Shown: positions 8,985 through 17,387 of the stretch, one piece after another
Layout of the letters: each line of letters begins with the position of its first letter
Position numbering within the stretch: position 1 is the stretch's first letter
DNA from: Brevundimonas halotolerans
GTDB lineage: Bacteria; Pseudomonadota; Alphaproteobacteria; Caulobacterales; Caulobacteraceae
Direction: 5' to 3'
Assembly: GCF_003730275.1 (NCBI RefSeq)
Contig: NZ_QTTA01000019.1
Span: 62,001 to 126,000 of the forward strand
DNA length: 64,000 bases
Notes under the pieces: generated by a model
What the model was told of the DNA's origin: nothing
Databases searched by the model: none
Seen by the model: the letters and a program-made list of their open reading frames with translations, nothing else
Made by a program: the position numbers and the translations under genes

Positions 8985-9140
8985 ATGAACAGGAAAGAGA
9001 AAAACCTCCAGCACGCCATGATGTCCTTTGCCCTGTGGGGCGGGCTTCTGGTGGACACACGGAATACGAACGGGGCGGGCGACCGCGTGGTCAGCCACCC
9101 GTCGAATTTCGTGCCCTATCCGATCAAGAAGCGCCGCTGA
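8985..9140 (+). CDS. Small protein of unknown function, 51 aa
   Basis: This is a short gene with AAGGAG 8 bp before the ATG and a strong intrinsic terminator just after the stop. The product is basic at both ends (MNRKEKNLQH... and ...PIKKRR), with a short hydrophobic stretch MMSFALWGGLLV in the middle. I recognise no family. The frame differs from the long overlapping open frame 8666-9154, which has no comparable start signal. The RBS plus terminator make an independent transcription unit likely. Its expression is inferred. Confidence 0.6.
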   Translation: MNRKEKNLQHAMMSFALWGGLLVDTRNTNGAGDRVVSHPSNFVPYPIKKRR

Positions 9141-9173
9141 TCTCCACACGGTGATCACGGCTTGCATCTGAAG

Positions 9174-9202
9174 GCCCCGGACCTGAAAAGGCCGGGGCTT
9201 TT
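9174..9202 (+). terminator. Intrinsic terminator after the 51-aa gene
   Basis: A 7-bp perfect GC stem (GCCCCGG at 9174-9180, CCGGGGC at 9192-9198) with an 11-nt loop is followed by TTTT. It lies 33 bp after the small-gene stop and just upstream of the crotonase gene. Confidence 0.75.
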
Positions 9203-9225
9203 CAATTCTGGATCCGGGGTGTGGC

Positions 9226-10026
9226 ATGGCGGGACTGATCGAGACGCGGCGCGAAGGGCCGATCGTCATCTGGACCCTGAACCGGCCCGAGCGGCTGAAC
9301 GCCCTGCCCGATCTTGAGGACGGCGACGCCTTTGCTGCGGCCTGCGAGGCTGTCAATGCCGACCCCGAGGTCCGGGTCGTGATCCTGACCGGAGCAGGTC
9401 GGGCCTTTTCCGCCGGGGGCGACCTCAAGGCCATGCGCGACCGCCGCGACATGTTCAAGGGACCCGGCACCGCCATCCGCGAGCGCTACCGCCGGGTCGT
9501 GCACCGGATCGTGCGCAGCCTGTATGAGCTCGAGGTGCCGCTGGTTACTGCGGTCAACGGACCGGCCATGGGTCTGGGCGGCGACATCGCCGGTCTGGGC
9601 GACATCCGCATCGCCTCGGACGCGGCCAGTTTCGGCGCGCCCTTCCTGAAGCTGGGTATCCTGCCGGGCGACGGCGGTACCTGGCTGTTGCCACGCAATG
9701 TCGGCTATGCCCGGGCGGCGGAATTGCTGTTCACCGCGCGCTCCATCGATGCGGCCACGGCGCTGGAGTGGGGGCTGGTCAACCGGGTGGTGCCCGCCGC
9801 CGCCCTGATGGACGAGGCCCTGACGATGGCCCGCGAGATCGCCGCCCAGCCGCCCCAGGCGCTGCGCATGACCAAGGCTCTGCTGCGTCAGGGGCGCGAC
9901 CTGACCTTCGACCAGATCCTCGAGATGACCGCCGCCATGCAGGCCCTCGCCCACATGACCGACGATCACGCCGAGGGCGTCGCCGCCGCGCTGGAAAAGC
10001 GCCCGGGCCGCTTTACCGGGGCTTGA
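9226..10026 (+). CDS. Enoyl-CoA hydratase/isomerase (crotonase) family protein
   Basis: This encodes a 266-aa cytosolic crotonase-fold protein acting on an acyl-CoA substrate. The oxyanion-hole segments are visible as AFSAGGDLKAM and NGPAMGLGGDIAG. Of the two catalytic glutamates of classical enoyl-CoA hydratases, the first position is Asp (GGDIA) and the second, usually PE, is Phe in GAPFLKLG. The segment ILPGDGGTWLLPR resembles isomerase-type members such as PaaG, which use an Asp there. An isomerase or another crotonase activity is therefore more likely than classical hydration. It stands alone between a terminator and the convergent exporter operon. Confidence 0.85.
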   Translation: MAGLIETRREGPIVIWTLNRPERLNALPDLEDGDAFAAACEAVNADPEVRVVILTGAGRAFSAGGDLKAMRDRRDMFKGPGTAIRERYRRVVHRIVRSLYELEVPLVTAVNGPAMGLGGDIAGLGDIRIASDAASFGAPFLKLGILPGDGGTWLLPRNVGYARAAELLFTARSIDAATALEWGLVNRVVPAAALMDEALTMAREIAAQPPQALRMTKALLRQGRDLTFDQILEMTAAMQALAHMTDDHAEGVAAALEKRPGRFTGA

Positions 10027-10039
10027 GGCCCCGTCCGGA

Positions 10040-11050
10040 TCAGCTGCCGGGCTCGCGCATGGCGCGGTCGGGGCCGACGCCGACCTGGGTGTCGCGCGGG
10101 GCGCCAGCGGTTTCGCCCGGCCTCATGAACTTCACCAGCACCCGCTGACCGATCAGCAGGGGGGCCTCGTCATAGGCGACGACCACCTCGATGACCCGCT
10201 CGTCCGACCGTTGCGAGGGGTCATCCGAGGACAGTTTGCGGGCCCCGAATACGGCGGCGCGGCGCAGCACTCGGCCGACATAGACCTTGGAGGGGTCACC
10301 CTCGGGGCTGATCTCGACGGCCTGACCGATCTGGATGTTGGGGATGTCGGCCTCGACGATCTCGGCGCGCACGATGCGCGGGGCATCGGGCTCGAGGTCG
10401 AACATGGTCGAGACGTTCAGGGTCGAGGCCCCGGCGCCGGGGTTTGCATAGCGGCGCACGATCCGGCCGCTCATCGGGGCGCGGACGACCGTCAGTTCCA
10501 GATTGTATTCGGCCTCGGCCAGACGGGCCTCTACCGTGCGGACGCTGGCTTGCTGGCTGGCCAGACGGGCCTCGGCCATGGCGACGGCGTCGCGGGCCTG
10601 ATCCAGACGCTGGGCGGCGATATAGTTGCTGTCGGCCAGCGAGGACATGCGCTCATATTCGCGGCGGGCAGCGCTCAGATCGACACGCAGGGCGGCCAGC
10701 TGGCTGCGGGCCTGGGCGACCTCGGCCTGGGCGCGCTGAACGGCGAGGCGAGGCTCGTCGTCTTCCTGACGGGCCAGGATCTGACCGGCGGAGACCAGAT
10801 CGCCTTCCTCGACATAGACGGCCCGGACAATGCCGCCGCGGCGGGCCGCGACCTGGATGATGCCGCCCTCGACGTCGGCCTTGCCGTTGGCGACGGCCGC
10901 ATAGGGGCTGACGGGCGCATTGGCTGTGGCCTCGGCCAGTTCGGCCTGTTTGGCCTTGTTGGCGCCCTGCATCATCATGAAGCCGACGACAGCGACGACA
11001 ATGACGACAAGGCCGATCCAGAGCCATTTGTTCTTCAGGAAGGCGGGCAT
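10040..11050 (-). CDS. HlyD-type periplasmic adaptor of an ABC exporter
   Basis: This encodes a 336-aa membrane-fusion protein. An N-terminal membrane anchor (LWIGLVVIVVAVVGFMMM) is followed by a lipoyl half (IIQVAARRGGIVRAVYVEEGD), a long alpha-helical coiled coil (about residues 95-170, rich in A, R, Q and E), and the second lipoyl half (VRAPMSGRIVRRYANPG) with a beta-barrel. It would link the ABC permease to an outer-membrane channel. It is the last gene of the operon permease-ATPase-adaptor, a DevBCA/MacAB-like arrangement; the exported substrate is unknown. No TolC homologue is present in the window. Confidence 0.87.
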   Translation of the reverse strand: MPAFLKNKWLWIGLVVIVVAVVGFMMMQGANKAKQAELAEATANAPVSPYAAVANGKADVEGGIIQVAARRGGIVRAVYVEEGDLVSAGQILARQEDDEPRLAVQRAQAEVAQARSQLAALRVDLSAARREYERMSSLADSNYIAAQRLDQARDAVAMAEARLASQQASVRTVEARLAEAEYNLELTVVRAPMSGRIVRRYANPGAGASTLNVSTMFDLEPDAPRIVRAEIVEADIPNIQIGQAVEISPEGDPSKVYVGRVLRRAAVFGARKLSSDDPSQRSDERVIEVVVAYDEAPLLIGQRVLVKFMRPGETAGAPRDTQVGVGPDRAMREPGS

Positions 11051-11093
11051 GGCGGTCTTTCGGTCTCTGAGAGAGGGTTAGTGGTGGGCCCAA

Positions 11094-11846
11094 TCAGTGG
11101 TGGGCAAGGGCGGCGTTGGGGTCCGGAACGCGGCGCTCATCGGAAATGATGATGCCGTCCTCGATCTTGATGACGCGGTCGGCCCAGGCCTCGAGGCGCG
11201 GGTCGTGGGTGACGCAGATCACGGCGGCCCCGTGTTGGGTGGCGGCGCGCCGCAGCAGCTGGATGACGATCTGGCCGTTCTCGCCATCGAGGGCCGAGGT
11301 CGGTTCGTCGGCGAACAGGATCTGCGGGTTCTTGGCGAGGGCGCGGGCGATGGCGACGCGCTGCTTTTCGCCGCCCGACAGGATCGACGGGCGCTGGTGC
11401 AGCCGGTGGCCCAGCCCCACTTCCTTCAGCGTGATCATGGCCTGTTTGCGCGCGTCGGACTTTGACAGTCCCTGGAACTTCAGCACGATCTCGACCTGCT
11501 GCAGGGCCGACAGGGCCGGGAACAGGTTGAAGCCCTGGAAGATGAAGCCGCAGTGATCCAGCCGGAACTTGTCGATCTTGCCCGACGACATCTTCCAAAG
11601 ATTGTCGACGTCCAGTGCGCTGACCTTGCCCTCTTCGGGGCGCAGCAGGCCCGACAGGGCGGCGATCAGGGTCGACTTGCCCGAGCCGGACGGGCCCATG
11701 ACCATGGTCAGGTCGCCGTGGCGCGCGTCGAAATCGACGTTCTTGAGCACTTCGATGAAGGCCTTGCCCGACTTGAACCGCTTGACCAGACCCTTGGCCT
11801 CGATCGCGAAGTCGCCGTGCTTGCCGTGCGTTTTTGTGGCGTTCAT
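11094..11846 (-). CDS. ABC exporter ATP-binding protein (DevA/LolD-like)
   Basis: This encodes a 250-aa ATPase with Walker A GPSGSGKST, signature LSGGEKQRVAIARAL, Walker B ILFADEPTSALD and the switch histidine in CVTHDPR. It powers the adjacent permease. Its ATG at 11846 overlaps the permease stop codon in an ATGA tetranucleotide, so the two are translationally coupled. The subfamily is the MacB/LolD/DevA type of type VII ABC systems, which drive periplasmic mechanotransmission rather than classical transmembrane transport. Confidence 0.92.
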   Translation of the reverse strand: MNATKTHGKHGDFAIEAKGLVKRFKSGKAFIEVLKNVDFDARHGDLTMVMGPSGSGKSTLIAALSGLLRPEEGKVSALDVDNLWKMSSGKIDKFRLDHCGFIFQGFNLFPALSALQQVEIVLKFQGLSKSDARKQAMITLKEVGLGHRLHQRPSILSGGEKQRVAIARALAKNPQILFADEPTSALDGENGQIVIQLLRRAATQHGAAVICVTHDPRLEAWADRVIKIEDGIIISDERRVPDPNAALAHH

Positions 11847-13015
11847 CGCAGCAGGTCCGCCGGTTGGCTGTTCTTGAGGACGCCCATCGACAGCAGGCCC
11901 GACAGCATGGCGATGATGATCAGCCCGCCGCCGACCACGATCAGCAGTATGGGGGGCAGGGAGATGATGACGGCATTCGACAGGGCGAACCACTGCACCA
12001 GCATCGTCAGGCCGATGGCGGCGGCCACGCCGACCAGACCGACCCAGAAGCTCAGCTCCATAACGATGCGGCGCAGCGAGCCCATGCCGACGCCGAGGGC
12101 CCGCAGCGAGGCGAACTCCTTGATGTTGGCCATGATGGCGCCGCGCAGGGTCTGCCAAGTGATGGCCACGCCGATGATGGTGCCCAGCACCACGCAGCCG
12201 CCGATGATGATCACCAGAATGCCTTCCTCGAACATGGCCCCGGCATTGGCATCGGCCAGCTCCTGACGGGTCCAGGCCTTCCACTGGCCGTCGCCCATGG
12301 CGGTCAGCTGGGCGGCGACGACCTGGGCGCGGGCCGGGTCGCTGATCTTGATCATCAGCGGGCCGACGCGGGAGCCTTCGTCGGACTGTCCCACCATGCG
12401 CAGGGTGTCGCGCGACATGACGATGGTGGACTGCATCATATTGGGATAGCCGCGAGTCACGCCGACCACGGTCACGGTCCGGCCGTTATAGAGGGCGCGG
12501 TCCCCCAGCTTGACGCCCAGCTTGGTCAGGGCCGTCTCATCGACCGCCACGGTGTAGGGCTGGCGCAGGGCATCGACCAGTTCCTGGGAATAGTCGCGCG
12601 GGATGGTCACCGACCCCGGCGTGGTGTCGATGATGACCGTCTGCACGAACTCGCGGCGCGGGGCCTTGGTCTTGGCCCGCTCGGCCTGGGACATGGTCGG
12701 GTCATAGCCTCTGATGCTCTGGAAGCTGCCACCGGCGCCGTCCAGCGGCTTGACCTCGACCACCTCGGGGTGGCGATAGGCCAGCGGGATGAAGCGGCGC
12801 GGCACGCCCGAGGGGCCGCCGATCAGGCTGGTGGCGCCGGGCTGCATGATCATGATGTCGGCGCCCGACCGTTCGATGGTCGCGGTAAAGCCCTTGCCGA
12901 TGCCGATGAAGACGCCGGTCATGGCCAGCACCAGCAGGCCCGACAGCGCCAGCGCCATCACGGCCGCCATATAGCGGCGCCATTCATACAGCAGTGTGGA
13001 TAGTGCAAGCGACAT
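11843..13015 (-). CDS. ABC transporter permease, DevC/MacB type
   Basis: This encodes a 390-aa permease with one N-terminal membrane helix, a large periplasmic domain (about residues 45-265) and three C-terminal membrane helices, the FtsX/MacB topology. The C-terminal half has the typical GVAITWQTLRG...EFASLRALG coupling-helix segment. The length and topology fit DevC. The ATG at 13015 was preferred over an in-frame TTG at 13027; neither has a strong ribosome binding site. It is the first gene of the exporter operon and lies divergent to the S46 peptidase gene. Confidence 0.87.
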   Translation of the reverse strand: MSLALSTLLYEWRRYMAAVMALALSGLLVLAMTGVFIGIGKGFTATIERSGADIMIMQPGATSLIGGPSGVPRRFIPLAYRHPEVVEVKPLDGAGGSFQSIRGYDPTMSQAERAKTKAPRREFVQTVIIDTTPGSVTIPRDYSQELVDALRQPYTVAVDETALTKLGVKLGDRALYNGRTVTVVGVTRGYPNMMQSTIVMSRDTLRMVGQSDEGSRVGPLMIKISDPARAQVVAAQLTAMGDGQWKAWTRQELADANAGAMFEEGILVIIIGGCVVLGTIIGVAITWQTLRGAIMANIKEFASLRALGVGMGSLRRIVMELSFWVGLVGVAAAIGLTMLVQWFALSNAVIISLPPILLIVVGGGLIIIAMLSGLLSMGVLKNSQPADLLR

Positions 13016-13195
13016 ATGTGGTGCCAAACCCCTGACGTTGGCCCGGTTCTGAAGGCCATGACGCGCAAGGCCAAGTTAAATCGGGGTAAGGGTCATGTTC
13101 ATCCCCCCGTGATCGGCATGGACGACAGGCCCACAGGCGGTTTAACTCTGGTCGCAGGGACGGACTACGGCCCGAAACCATCCAGGAAACACCCC

Positions 13196-15292
13196 ATGAC
13201 ATTCCGCCCGCTTCGCTTCGCCGCTTCGGTGACCGCTCTTGCCATGGGCGCTGCCCTGGGCCTCGGGCCGGTCACCCCGGCCCAGGCCGATGAGGGGATG
13301 TGGACCTTCGACAACTTCCCGATCGCCCGCGCCAATGCCGCCCTGGGCACGGCCATCGATCAGGCATGGCTGGACCGGGTGCAGCGCAGTTCGGTCAAGT
13401 TCGGCGGCTGTTCGGCGGGCGTGGTCTCGGGCGAGGGGCTGGTGCTGACCAACAACCACTGCGTCGCCAGCTGCGTTGCCCAGCTCTCGACCCCGGCCAT
13501 CAACTATGCCGAGACCGGCTTTACCCCCGCCACCCGCGCGGAAGAGCTGCGCTGTCCGGGGGCCTCGGCCGAGATCCTGATGGACATCACCGACGTCACC
13601 GCGCGCATGCACGCCGCCGGGCGCGGCCTGAGCGGTCAGGCCTTCAACCGCGCCCGGGACACCGAGGCTGCGGCCATCGAGGCGGAATATTGCAAGGACC
13701 AGCCCGAGCGCCGCTGTCAGGTGGTGTCGCTCTACCGGGGCGGTCAGTTCAAACTGTACAGCTATCGCCGCTACACCGATGTGCGGCTGGCGTTTGCGCC
13801 CGAGGACCGCGCCGCGACCTTCGGCGGCGATCTCGACAATTTCAACTTCCCGCGCTTTGCCATCGATGCGGCCTTCATCCGCCTGTACGAGAACGGCGCG
13901 CCGGTCGAGACGCCGACCCATTTCACCTGGAACCCGGACCGCCCGACGGCGGGTGAGCCGGTGTTCGTCTCGGGCAGCCCCGGCTCGACCCAGCGCCTGC
14001 TGACCATGGACCAGCTGCTGACCGTGCGTGACGTGCAGCTGCCGCTGGACCAGCTGATCATGTCCGAACTGCGCGGCCGCATGATCCGCTTCGGGTCCGA
14101 GAGCGATGAGAACGCCTTCATCGTCATGGACCCGCTGGTCGGGCTCGAGAACAGCTACAAGCGCGGCATCGGCCGCATGCGCGCCCTGGTCGACACCGAC
14201 TTCATGGCCGCCAAGGCCGAGCAGGAAGCCGACTTCCGCGGCCGCTCGGGCGACTGGCTGGCGGCGCATACGGCGGCCGGGGGCGCCGACCCCTGGACCA
14301 CCCTGTCGGCAGTACAGGACGATGTGCGGCGGCTGTACCCCGCCTATGCCCTGCTGGTGGCCCGCGCCGGCGGCGGCTCGACCCTCTACGGTTGGGCCGA
14401 GACCCTGGTGCGCGCGGCGCAGGAGCGCGACAAGCCCGCGGCCGAGCGCCTGCCCGAATATGCCGACACCCGCCTCGGCGGCATTGAATCGCGCCTGCTG
14501 GCCGACCGCCCCGTCTATGCCGACCTTGAGCAGGTCCGCATGGAATGGTGGCTGTCGAAGTCCCGCGAGTGGCTGACGGTCGACGATCCGCGCATCCGCA
14601 CCCTGCTGGGCCGCGAGTCGCCCGAGGGGCTGTCGGAGCGTTTGATTTCCGGCACGACGCTGGCCGATCCGGCCGTGCGCAAGGCCCTGTGGGACGGTGG
14701 CCTCCCGGCCATCATGGCCTCGGACGACCCCCTGATCCGCTATGTCCTGTCGATCCAGGGCGTAACCCGGTCGGTGCGCGCCGAGTGGGAGGACACGGTC
14801 GAGGCCCCGACCGCCCAGGCGTCCGAGGATCTGGCCGCTGCCCGTTTCGCCGCCTATGGCGACAGCGTCTATCCCGATGCGACCGGCACCCTGCGTCTGA
14901 CCTGGGGCCGGGTCGAGGGCTGGACGTATCAGGGCACGACGGTTCAGCCCTTCACCACCTTCGGCGGGCTGTGGGACCGGTCGACCGGCGCCGCGCCCTT
15001 CGATGTGGCGCCCAAGCTGCTGGCCGCGCGTGACCGGATCGACCCGGACACGGTGCTGAACATGTCGGTCTCGACCGACACCATCGGCGGCTCATCGGGG
15101 TCCCCCGCCATCAATGCCCGGGGCGAGATCATCGGGGCCAATTTTGACTCGACCGTCCTCACCCAGCGCAACGCCTATGGCTATGACCCCTCGGTCAATC
15201 GCAGCGTGATCGTCACGACCGGCGCCATCACCGTAGCGCTCCGCGACGTCTATGGCATGGACGGCCTGCTGGCCGAGCTCGGCGTCGAGTGA
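13196..15292 (+). CDS. Family S46 dipeptidyl-peptidase (DPP7/DPP11-like)
   Basis: This encodes a 698-aa exported serine peptidase, the usual length for family S46. A signal peptide ends near AQADEG. The chymotrypsin-like fold is marked by the histidine in TNNHCV and the nucleophile in IGGSSGSPAINARGE, with the aspartate probably in the DNFNFPRFA segment. S46 enzymes remove dipeptides from peptide N-termini in the periplasm; DPP7 prefers hydrophobic and DPP11 acidic P1 residues, and I cannot assign specificity here. The start at 13196 was chosen because the signal peptide begins there. The stop is followed immediately by the repeat element at 15293. Confidence 0.9.
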   Translation: MTFRPLRFAASVTALAMGAALGLGPVTPAQADEGMWTFDNFPIARANAALGTAIDQAWLDRVQRSSVKFGGCSAGVVSGEGLVLTNNHCVASCVAQLSTPAINYAETGFTPATRAEELRCPGASAEILMDITDVTARMHAAGRGLSGQAFNRARDTEAAAIEAEYCKDQPERRCQVVSLYRGGQFKLYSYRRYTDVRLAFAPEDRAATFGGDLDNFNFPRFAIDAAFIRLYENGAPVETPTHFTWNPDRPTAGEPVFVSGSPGSTQRLLTMDQLLTVRDVQLPLDQLIMSELRGRMIRFGSESDENAFIVMDPLVGLENSYKRGIGRMRALVDTDFMAAKAEQEADFRGRSGDWLAAHTAAGGADPWTTLSAVQDDVRRLYPAYALLVARAGGGSTLYGWAETLVRAAQERDKPAAERLPEYADTRLGGIESRLLADRPVYADLEQVRMEWWLSKSREWLTVDDPRIRTLLGRESPEGLSERLISGTTLADPAVRKALWDGGLPAIMASDDPLIRYVLSIQGVTRSVRAEWEDTVEAPTAQASEDLAAARFAAYGDSVYPDATGTLRLTWGRVEGWTYQGTTVQPFTTFGGLWDRSTGAAPFDVAPKLLAARDRIDPDTVLNMSVSTDTIGGSSGSPAINARGEIIGANFDSTVLTQRNAYGYDPSVNRSVIVTTGAITVALRDVYGMDGLLAELGVE

Positions 15293-15323
15293 GGCAGTAG
15301 GGAATAGGCAGTAGGCAGTAGGG
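15293..15323. repeat. Left arm of repeat flanking the four-helix-bundle gene
   Basis: Direct reiterations of GGCAGTAGG begin one base after the S46 stop codon. The segment GGCAGTAGGCAGTAGGG at 15307-15323 is the exact reverse complement of 15733-15749 on the other side of the gene. Confidence 0.9.
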
Positions 15324-15348
15324 ACTGTGTTGTGGCGGGGGCTGAGCC

Positions 15349-15723
15349 ATGGATCAGATCAACAGCTATCGTGACCTCAAGGTCTGGCAGCGGGCGATGG
15401 ATATGGCTCAGTCGAGCTACGAGCTGACGAGGTCGTATCCGGGCGAAGAGCGGTTCGGTTTAACCGCCCAAACCCGACGTGCCGCCACCTCGGTGCCCGC
15501 CAATATCGCCGAAGGCTATGGCCGGTCCTCGAAAGGTGCCTACCTCAACTTCCTCAGGATCGCGCAGGGTTCACTGAAGGAAACCGAGACCCACCTGCTG
15601 ATTGCCGTCCGCGTCGGCCTTGCGACCGAAGCCGCCGCAGCCGACGCTCTGCGTCAGGCCGATGAACTCGGAAAAATGATGCGCGGCCTCATCATCCGAC
15701 TTGAGGCGCATGCCCCCGACTGA
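15349..15723 (+). CDS. Four helix bundle protein (23S rRNA intervening-sequence family)
   Basis: This encodes a 124-aa cytosolic helical protein of the TIGR02436/S23-like family. It begins DLKVWQRAMDMAQSSYELT, with the conserved ATSVPANIAEGYGRSS segment in the middle and FLRIAQGSLKETETHLLIA after it. Members were first found inside 23S rRNA intervening sequences, but most are free-standing and their function is unknown. The gene sits alone between stop codons of unrelated convergent genes and is bracketed by an exact 17-bp inverted repeat, which suggests insertion as a unit. The ATG follows a GGGGGCTGAGCC leader with only a weak ribosome binding site. Confidence 0.88.
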   Translation: MDQINSYRDLKVWQRAMDMAQSSYELTRSYPGEERFGLTAQTRRAATSVPANIAEGYGRSSKGAYLNFLRIAQGSLKETETHLLIAVRVGLATEAAAADALRQADELGKMMRGLIIRLEAHAPD

Positions 15724-15732
15724 CCCGCGTGA

Positions 15733-15749
15733 CCCTACTGCCTACTGCC
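15733..15749. repeat. Right arm of the 17-bp inverted repeat
   Basis: CCCTACTGCCTACTGCC is the exact reverse complement of 15307-15323. The pgsA stop codon follows 6 bp later on the opposite strand. Confidence 0.9.
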
Positions 15750-15755
15750 TAAACT

Positions 15756-16403
15756 TCAGAGGTGCGCCATCTTCCGGCGGGCCTTGTCGAAATACTGCCA
15801 CCCGGTCCAGAGGGTGATGATCGCTGCGGCCCAGATCAGCACATCGGCAAACATCTGGAAGTAGGGATAATATTCGAACTCGAGCCCAAAACCGTCCCAG
15901 TTGCGGGCAAACAGCTGGGCGCCCAGCGCCACCAGCTGCAGGGTGGTCTTCCACTTGGCCAGCAGGGTGACCGGCAGTTTGACCTTGCCGGCCACGGTCT
16001 CGCGCAGGGCCGAGACCGCGAACTCGCGGAACAGGATCAGGCCGCAGGGAATGGCGATCTGCGGCACCGAACCCGAGGTCAGCACGCCCAGGATGGCGCC
16101 GGTCACCAGCACCTTGTCGGCGATGGGATCCAGGATCGCCCCCCAGCGTGTGGTCGCGTGCCAGCGCCGGGCCAGATAGCCGTCGATCCAGTCGGTTGTG
16201 GCCGCCACGACAAAGATGATGAAGGCCACGCGATAGAGGCCGAACTGGTCCTCGGGGCTGAGATAGGACGACACGATCGGTATGCCGCCCGTGGCTCCGG
16301 CGAGGATCAGGAACATCACCACCCCGGCGGCCAGTCGCAGGCCGGTCAGGATGTTGGGGATGGGATTGGCGTGGTGGTGGGGGGCAGTGTCCGACTGGGG
16401 CAT
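15756..16403 (-). CDS. pgsA: CDP-diacylglycerol-glycerol-3-phosphate 3-phosphatidyltransferase
   Basis: This encodes an inner-membrane enzyme of about 215 aa that makes phosphatidylglycerol phosphate from CDP-diacylglycerol and glycerol-3-phosphate. The CDP-alcohol phosphotransferase motif is complete: DG-x2-AR-x8-G-x3-D-x3-D in DGYLARRWHATTRWGAILD followed by PIAD. Several hydrophobic helices flank it. GGAG lies 6 bp before the ATG at 16403; in-frame ATGs at 16409 and 16421 are alternatives. It ends directly beside the repeat element. Confidence 0.93.
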   Translation of the reverse strand: MPQSDTAPHHHANPIPNILTGLRLAAGVVMFLILAGATGGIPIVSSYLSPEDQFGLYRVAFIIFVVAATTDWIDGYLARRWHATTRWGAILDPIADKVLVTGAILGVLTSGSVPQIAIPCGLILFREFAVSALRETVAGKVKLPVTLLAKWKTTLQLVALGAQLFARNWDGFGLEFEYYPYFQMFADVLIWAAAIITLWTGWQYFDKARRKMAHL

Positions 16404-16456
16404 GGTCATCTCCGATCCCATGGATGTGCCATGCTTCGCGGGCGCTGGCGAGCCGT

Positions 16457-17080
16457 TCAGACCGGCTGGAACTGCCCGTCGTCTCCCAGAACGCGCAGCA
16501 CCCCGTCGGCGATGCCGAAATGCAGACCGGTCAGGGTCAGGGCGCCCGTCGCCTCGCGCTCGGCGATCCACGGGAAGGTCCGCAGATTGTCGAGCGACAG
16601 CCGCACGATGGCCTCCTCGCTCAGCTGCTCGGCGTGATCGTGGCTGCAGGTGTGCAGGACCTCGCGCACCGCCGGGCGGCCCTGATCGATCCAGGCCTCG
16701 ACGAAATCCAGTCCCGGCGGCGGGCTTTCGGAGCGCATGGCCGCCACCCCGCCGCAGTGGGCATGGCCCATGACGACGATGCGCGACACCTTCAGCGCCT
16801 TGACCCCAAACTCCAGCGCCGACGACACCCCGTGCAGCCCGCCGTCGGGCTGGTAGGGCGGCACCAGATTGGCGACATTGCGCACGACAAACAGATCGCC
16901 GGGCGCGGCGTCAAAGATCAGCGCCGGGTCCGCCCGACTGTCCGAACAGGCCAGGAACAGGGTGTGCGGCGTCTGCCCGGCCTCGGCCAGGGTCTCATAG
17001 GCCGCACGGGCCCGCGGCCACTGATGCGCACGAAACCGGCGATAGCCGGCCAGCAAGGGATCGGAGGAGAGGTCGGTCAT
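16457..17080 (-). CDS. Beta-class carbonic anhydrase
   Basis: This encodes a 207-aa zinc enzyme interconverting CO2 and bicarbonate in the cytosol. Zinc and catalytic residues are visible: Cys45-x-Asp47-x-Arg49 in ACSDSR, His106 and Cys109 in HAHCGG. The length is normal for the bacterial beta class. It is co-directional with pgsA downstream (53-bp gap), though no functional link is obvious. The ATG at 17080 is the first in-frame start. Confidence 0.93.
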   Translation of the reverse strand: MTDLSSDPLLAGYRRFRAHQWPRARAAYETLAEAGQTPHTLFLACSDSRADPALIFDAAPGDLFVVRNVANLVPPYQPDGGLHGVSSALEFGVKALKVSRIVVMGHAHCGGVAAMRSESPPPGLDFVEAWIDQGRPAVREVLHTCSHDHAEQLSEEAIVRLSLDNLRTFPWIAEREATGALTLTGLHFGIADGVLRVLGDDGQFQPV

Positions 17081-17118
17081 ACGAGGAGCCTAGCGGTTTG
17101 AGCGGGTCCCGAAAATGG

Positions 17119-17136
17119 TGTATACTCGTATATACA
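17119..17136 (+). promoter_or_regulatory. Palindrome upstream of the toxin-antitoxin pair
   Basis: TGTATA (17119-17124) and TATACA (17131-17136) form an inverted repeat 14 bp before the antitoxin start codon, and the sequence contains a TATACT -10-like box. Position and symmetry fit an autoregulatory operator bound by the antitoxin, as is usual for VapBC. Binding is inferred. Confidence 0.5.
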
Positions 17137-17150
17137 TTGGGAGTAGCGCC

Positions 17151-17387
17151 ATGGGTGTCGTCAGTCGGATATTTCGCAGTGGCAACAGCGACGCCGTGCG
17201 CCTGCCCAAGGAAATCACTTTCGGCCCGGGGGTCGAGGTTGAGATCGAGCGCAATGGCGATGTGGTCACCATGCGGCCAAGGCGTATGAAGCCGCGACAA
17301 CTGGTCGAGGCTCTCGACAGGCTACCGAAACCCTCCAGCGTTCAGAAGCGTCCGCCCTTCATCGCGCCGGTCCGCAAAGGTCTCTGA
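17151..17387 (+). CDS. VapB-type AbrB/MazE-fold antitoxin
   Basis: This encodes a 78-aa protein with an N-terminal swapped-hairpin DNA-binding domain (SRIFRSGNSDAVRLPKEI, then VEVEIERNGDVVTM) and a basic proline-containing tail that would wrap the toxin. The start at 17151 was selected because GGGAG lies 8 bp upstream, rather than the in-frame ATG at 17115. The toxin start codon follows directly after its TGA. It is expected to neutralise the PIN toxin and repress its own promoter at the palindrome upstream. Confidence 0.85.
   Translation: MGVVSRIFRSGNSDAVRLPKEITFGPGVEVEIERNGDVVTMRPRRMKPRQLVEALDRLPKPSSVQKRPPFIAPVRKGL

Noticed and set aside
12702..12983. Short frames inside the ABC permease as separate genes
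   Set aside because: They lie in alternative registers of a gene with full-length family features.
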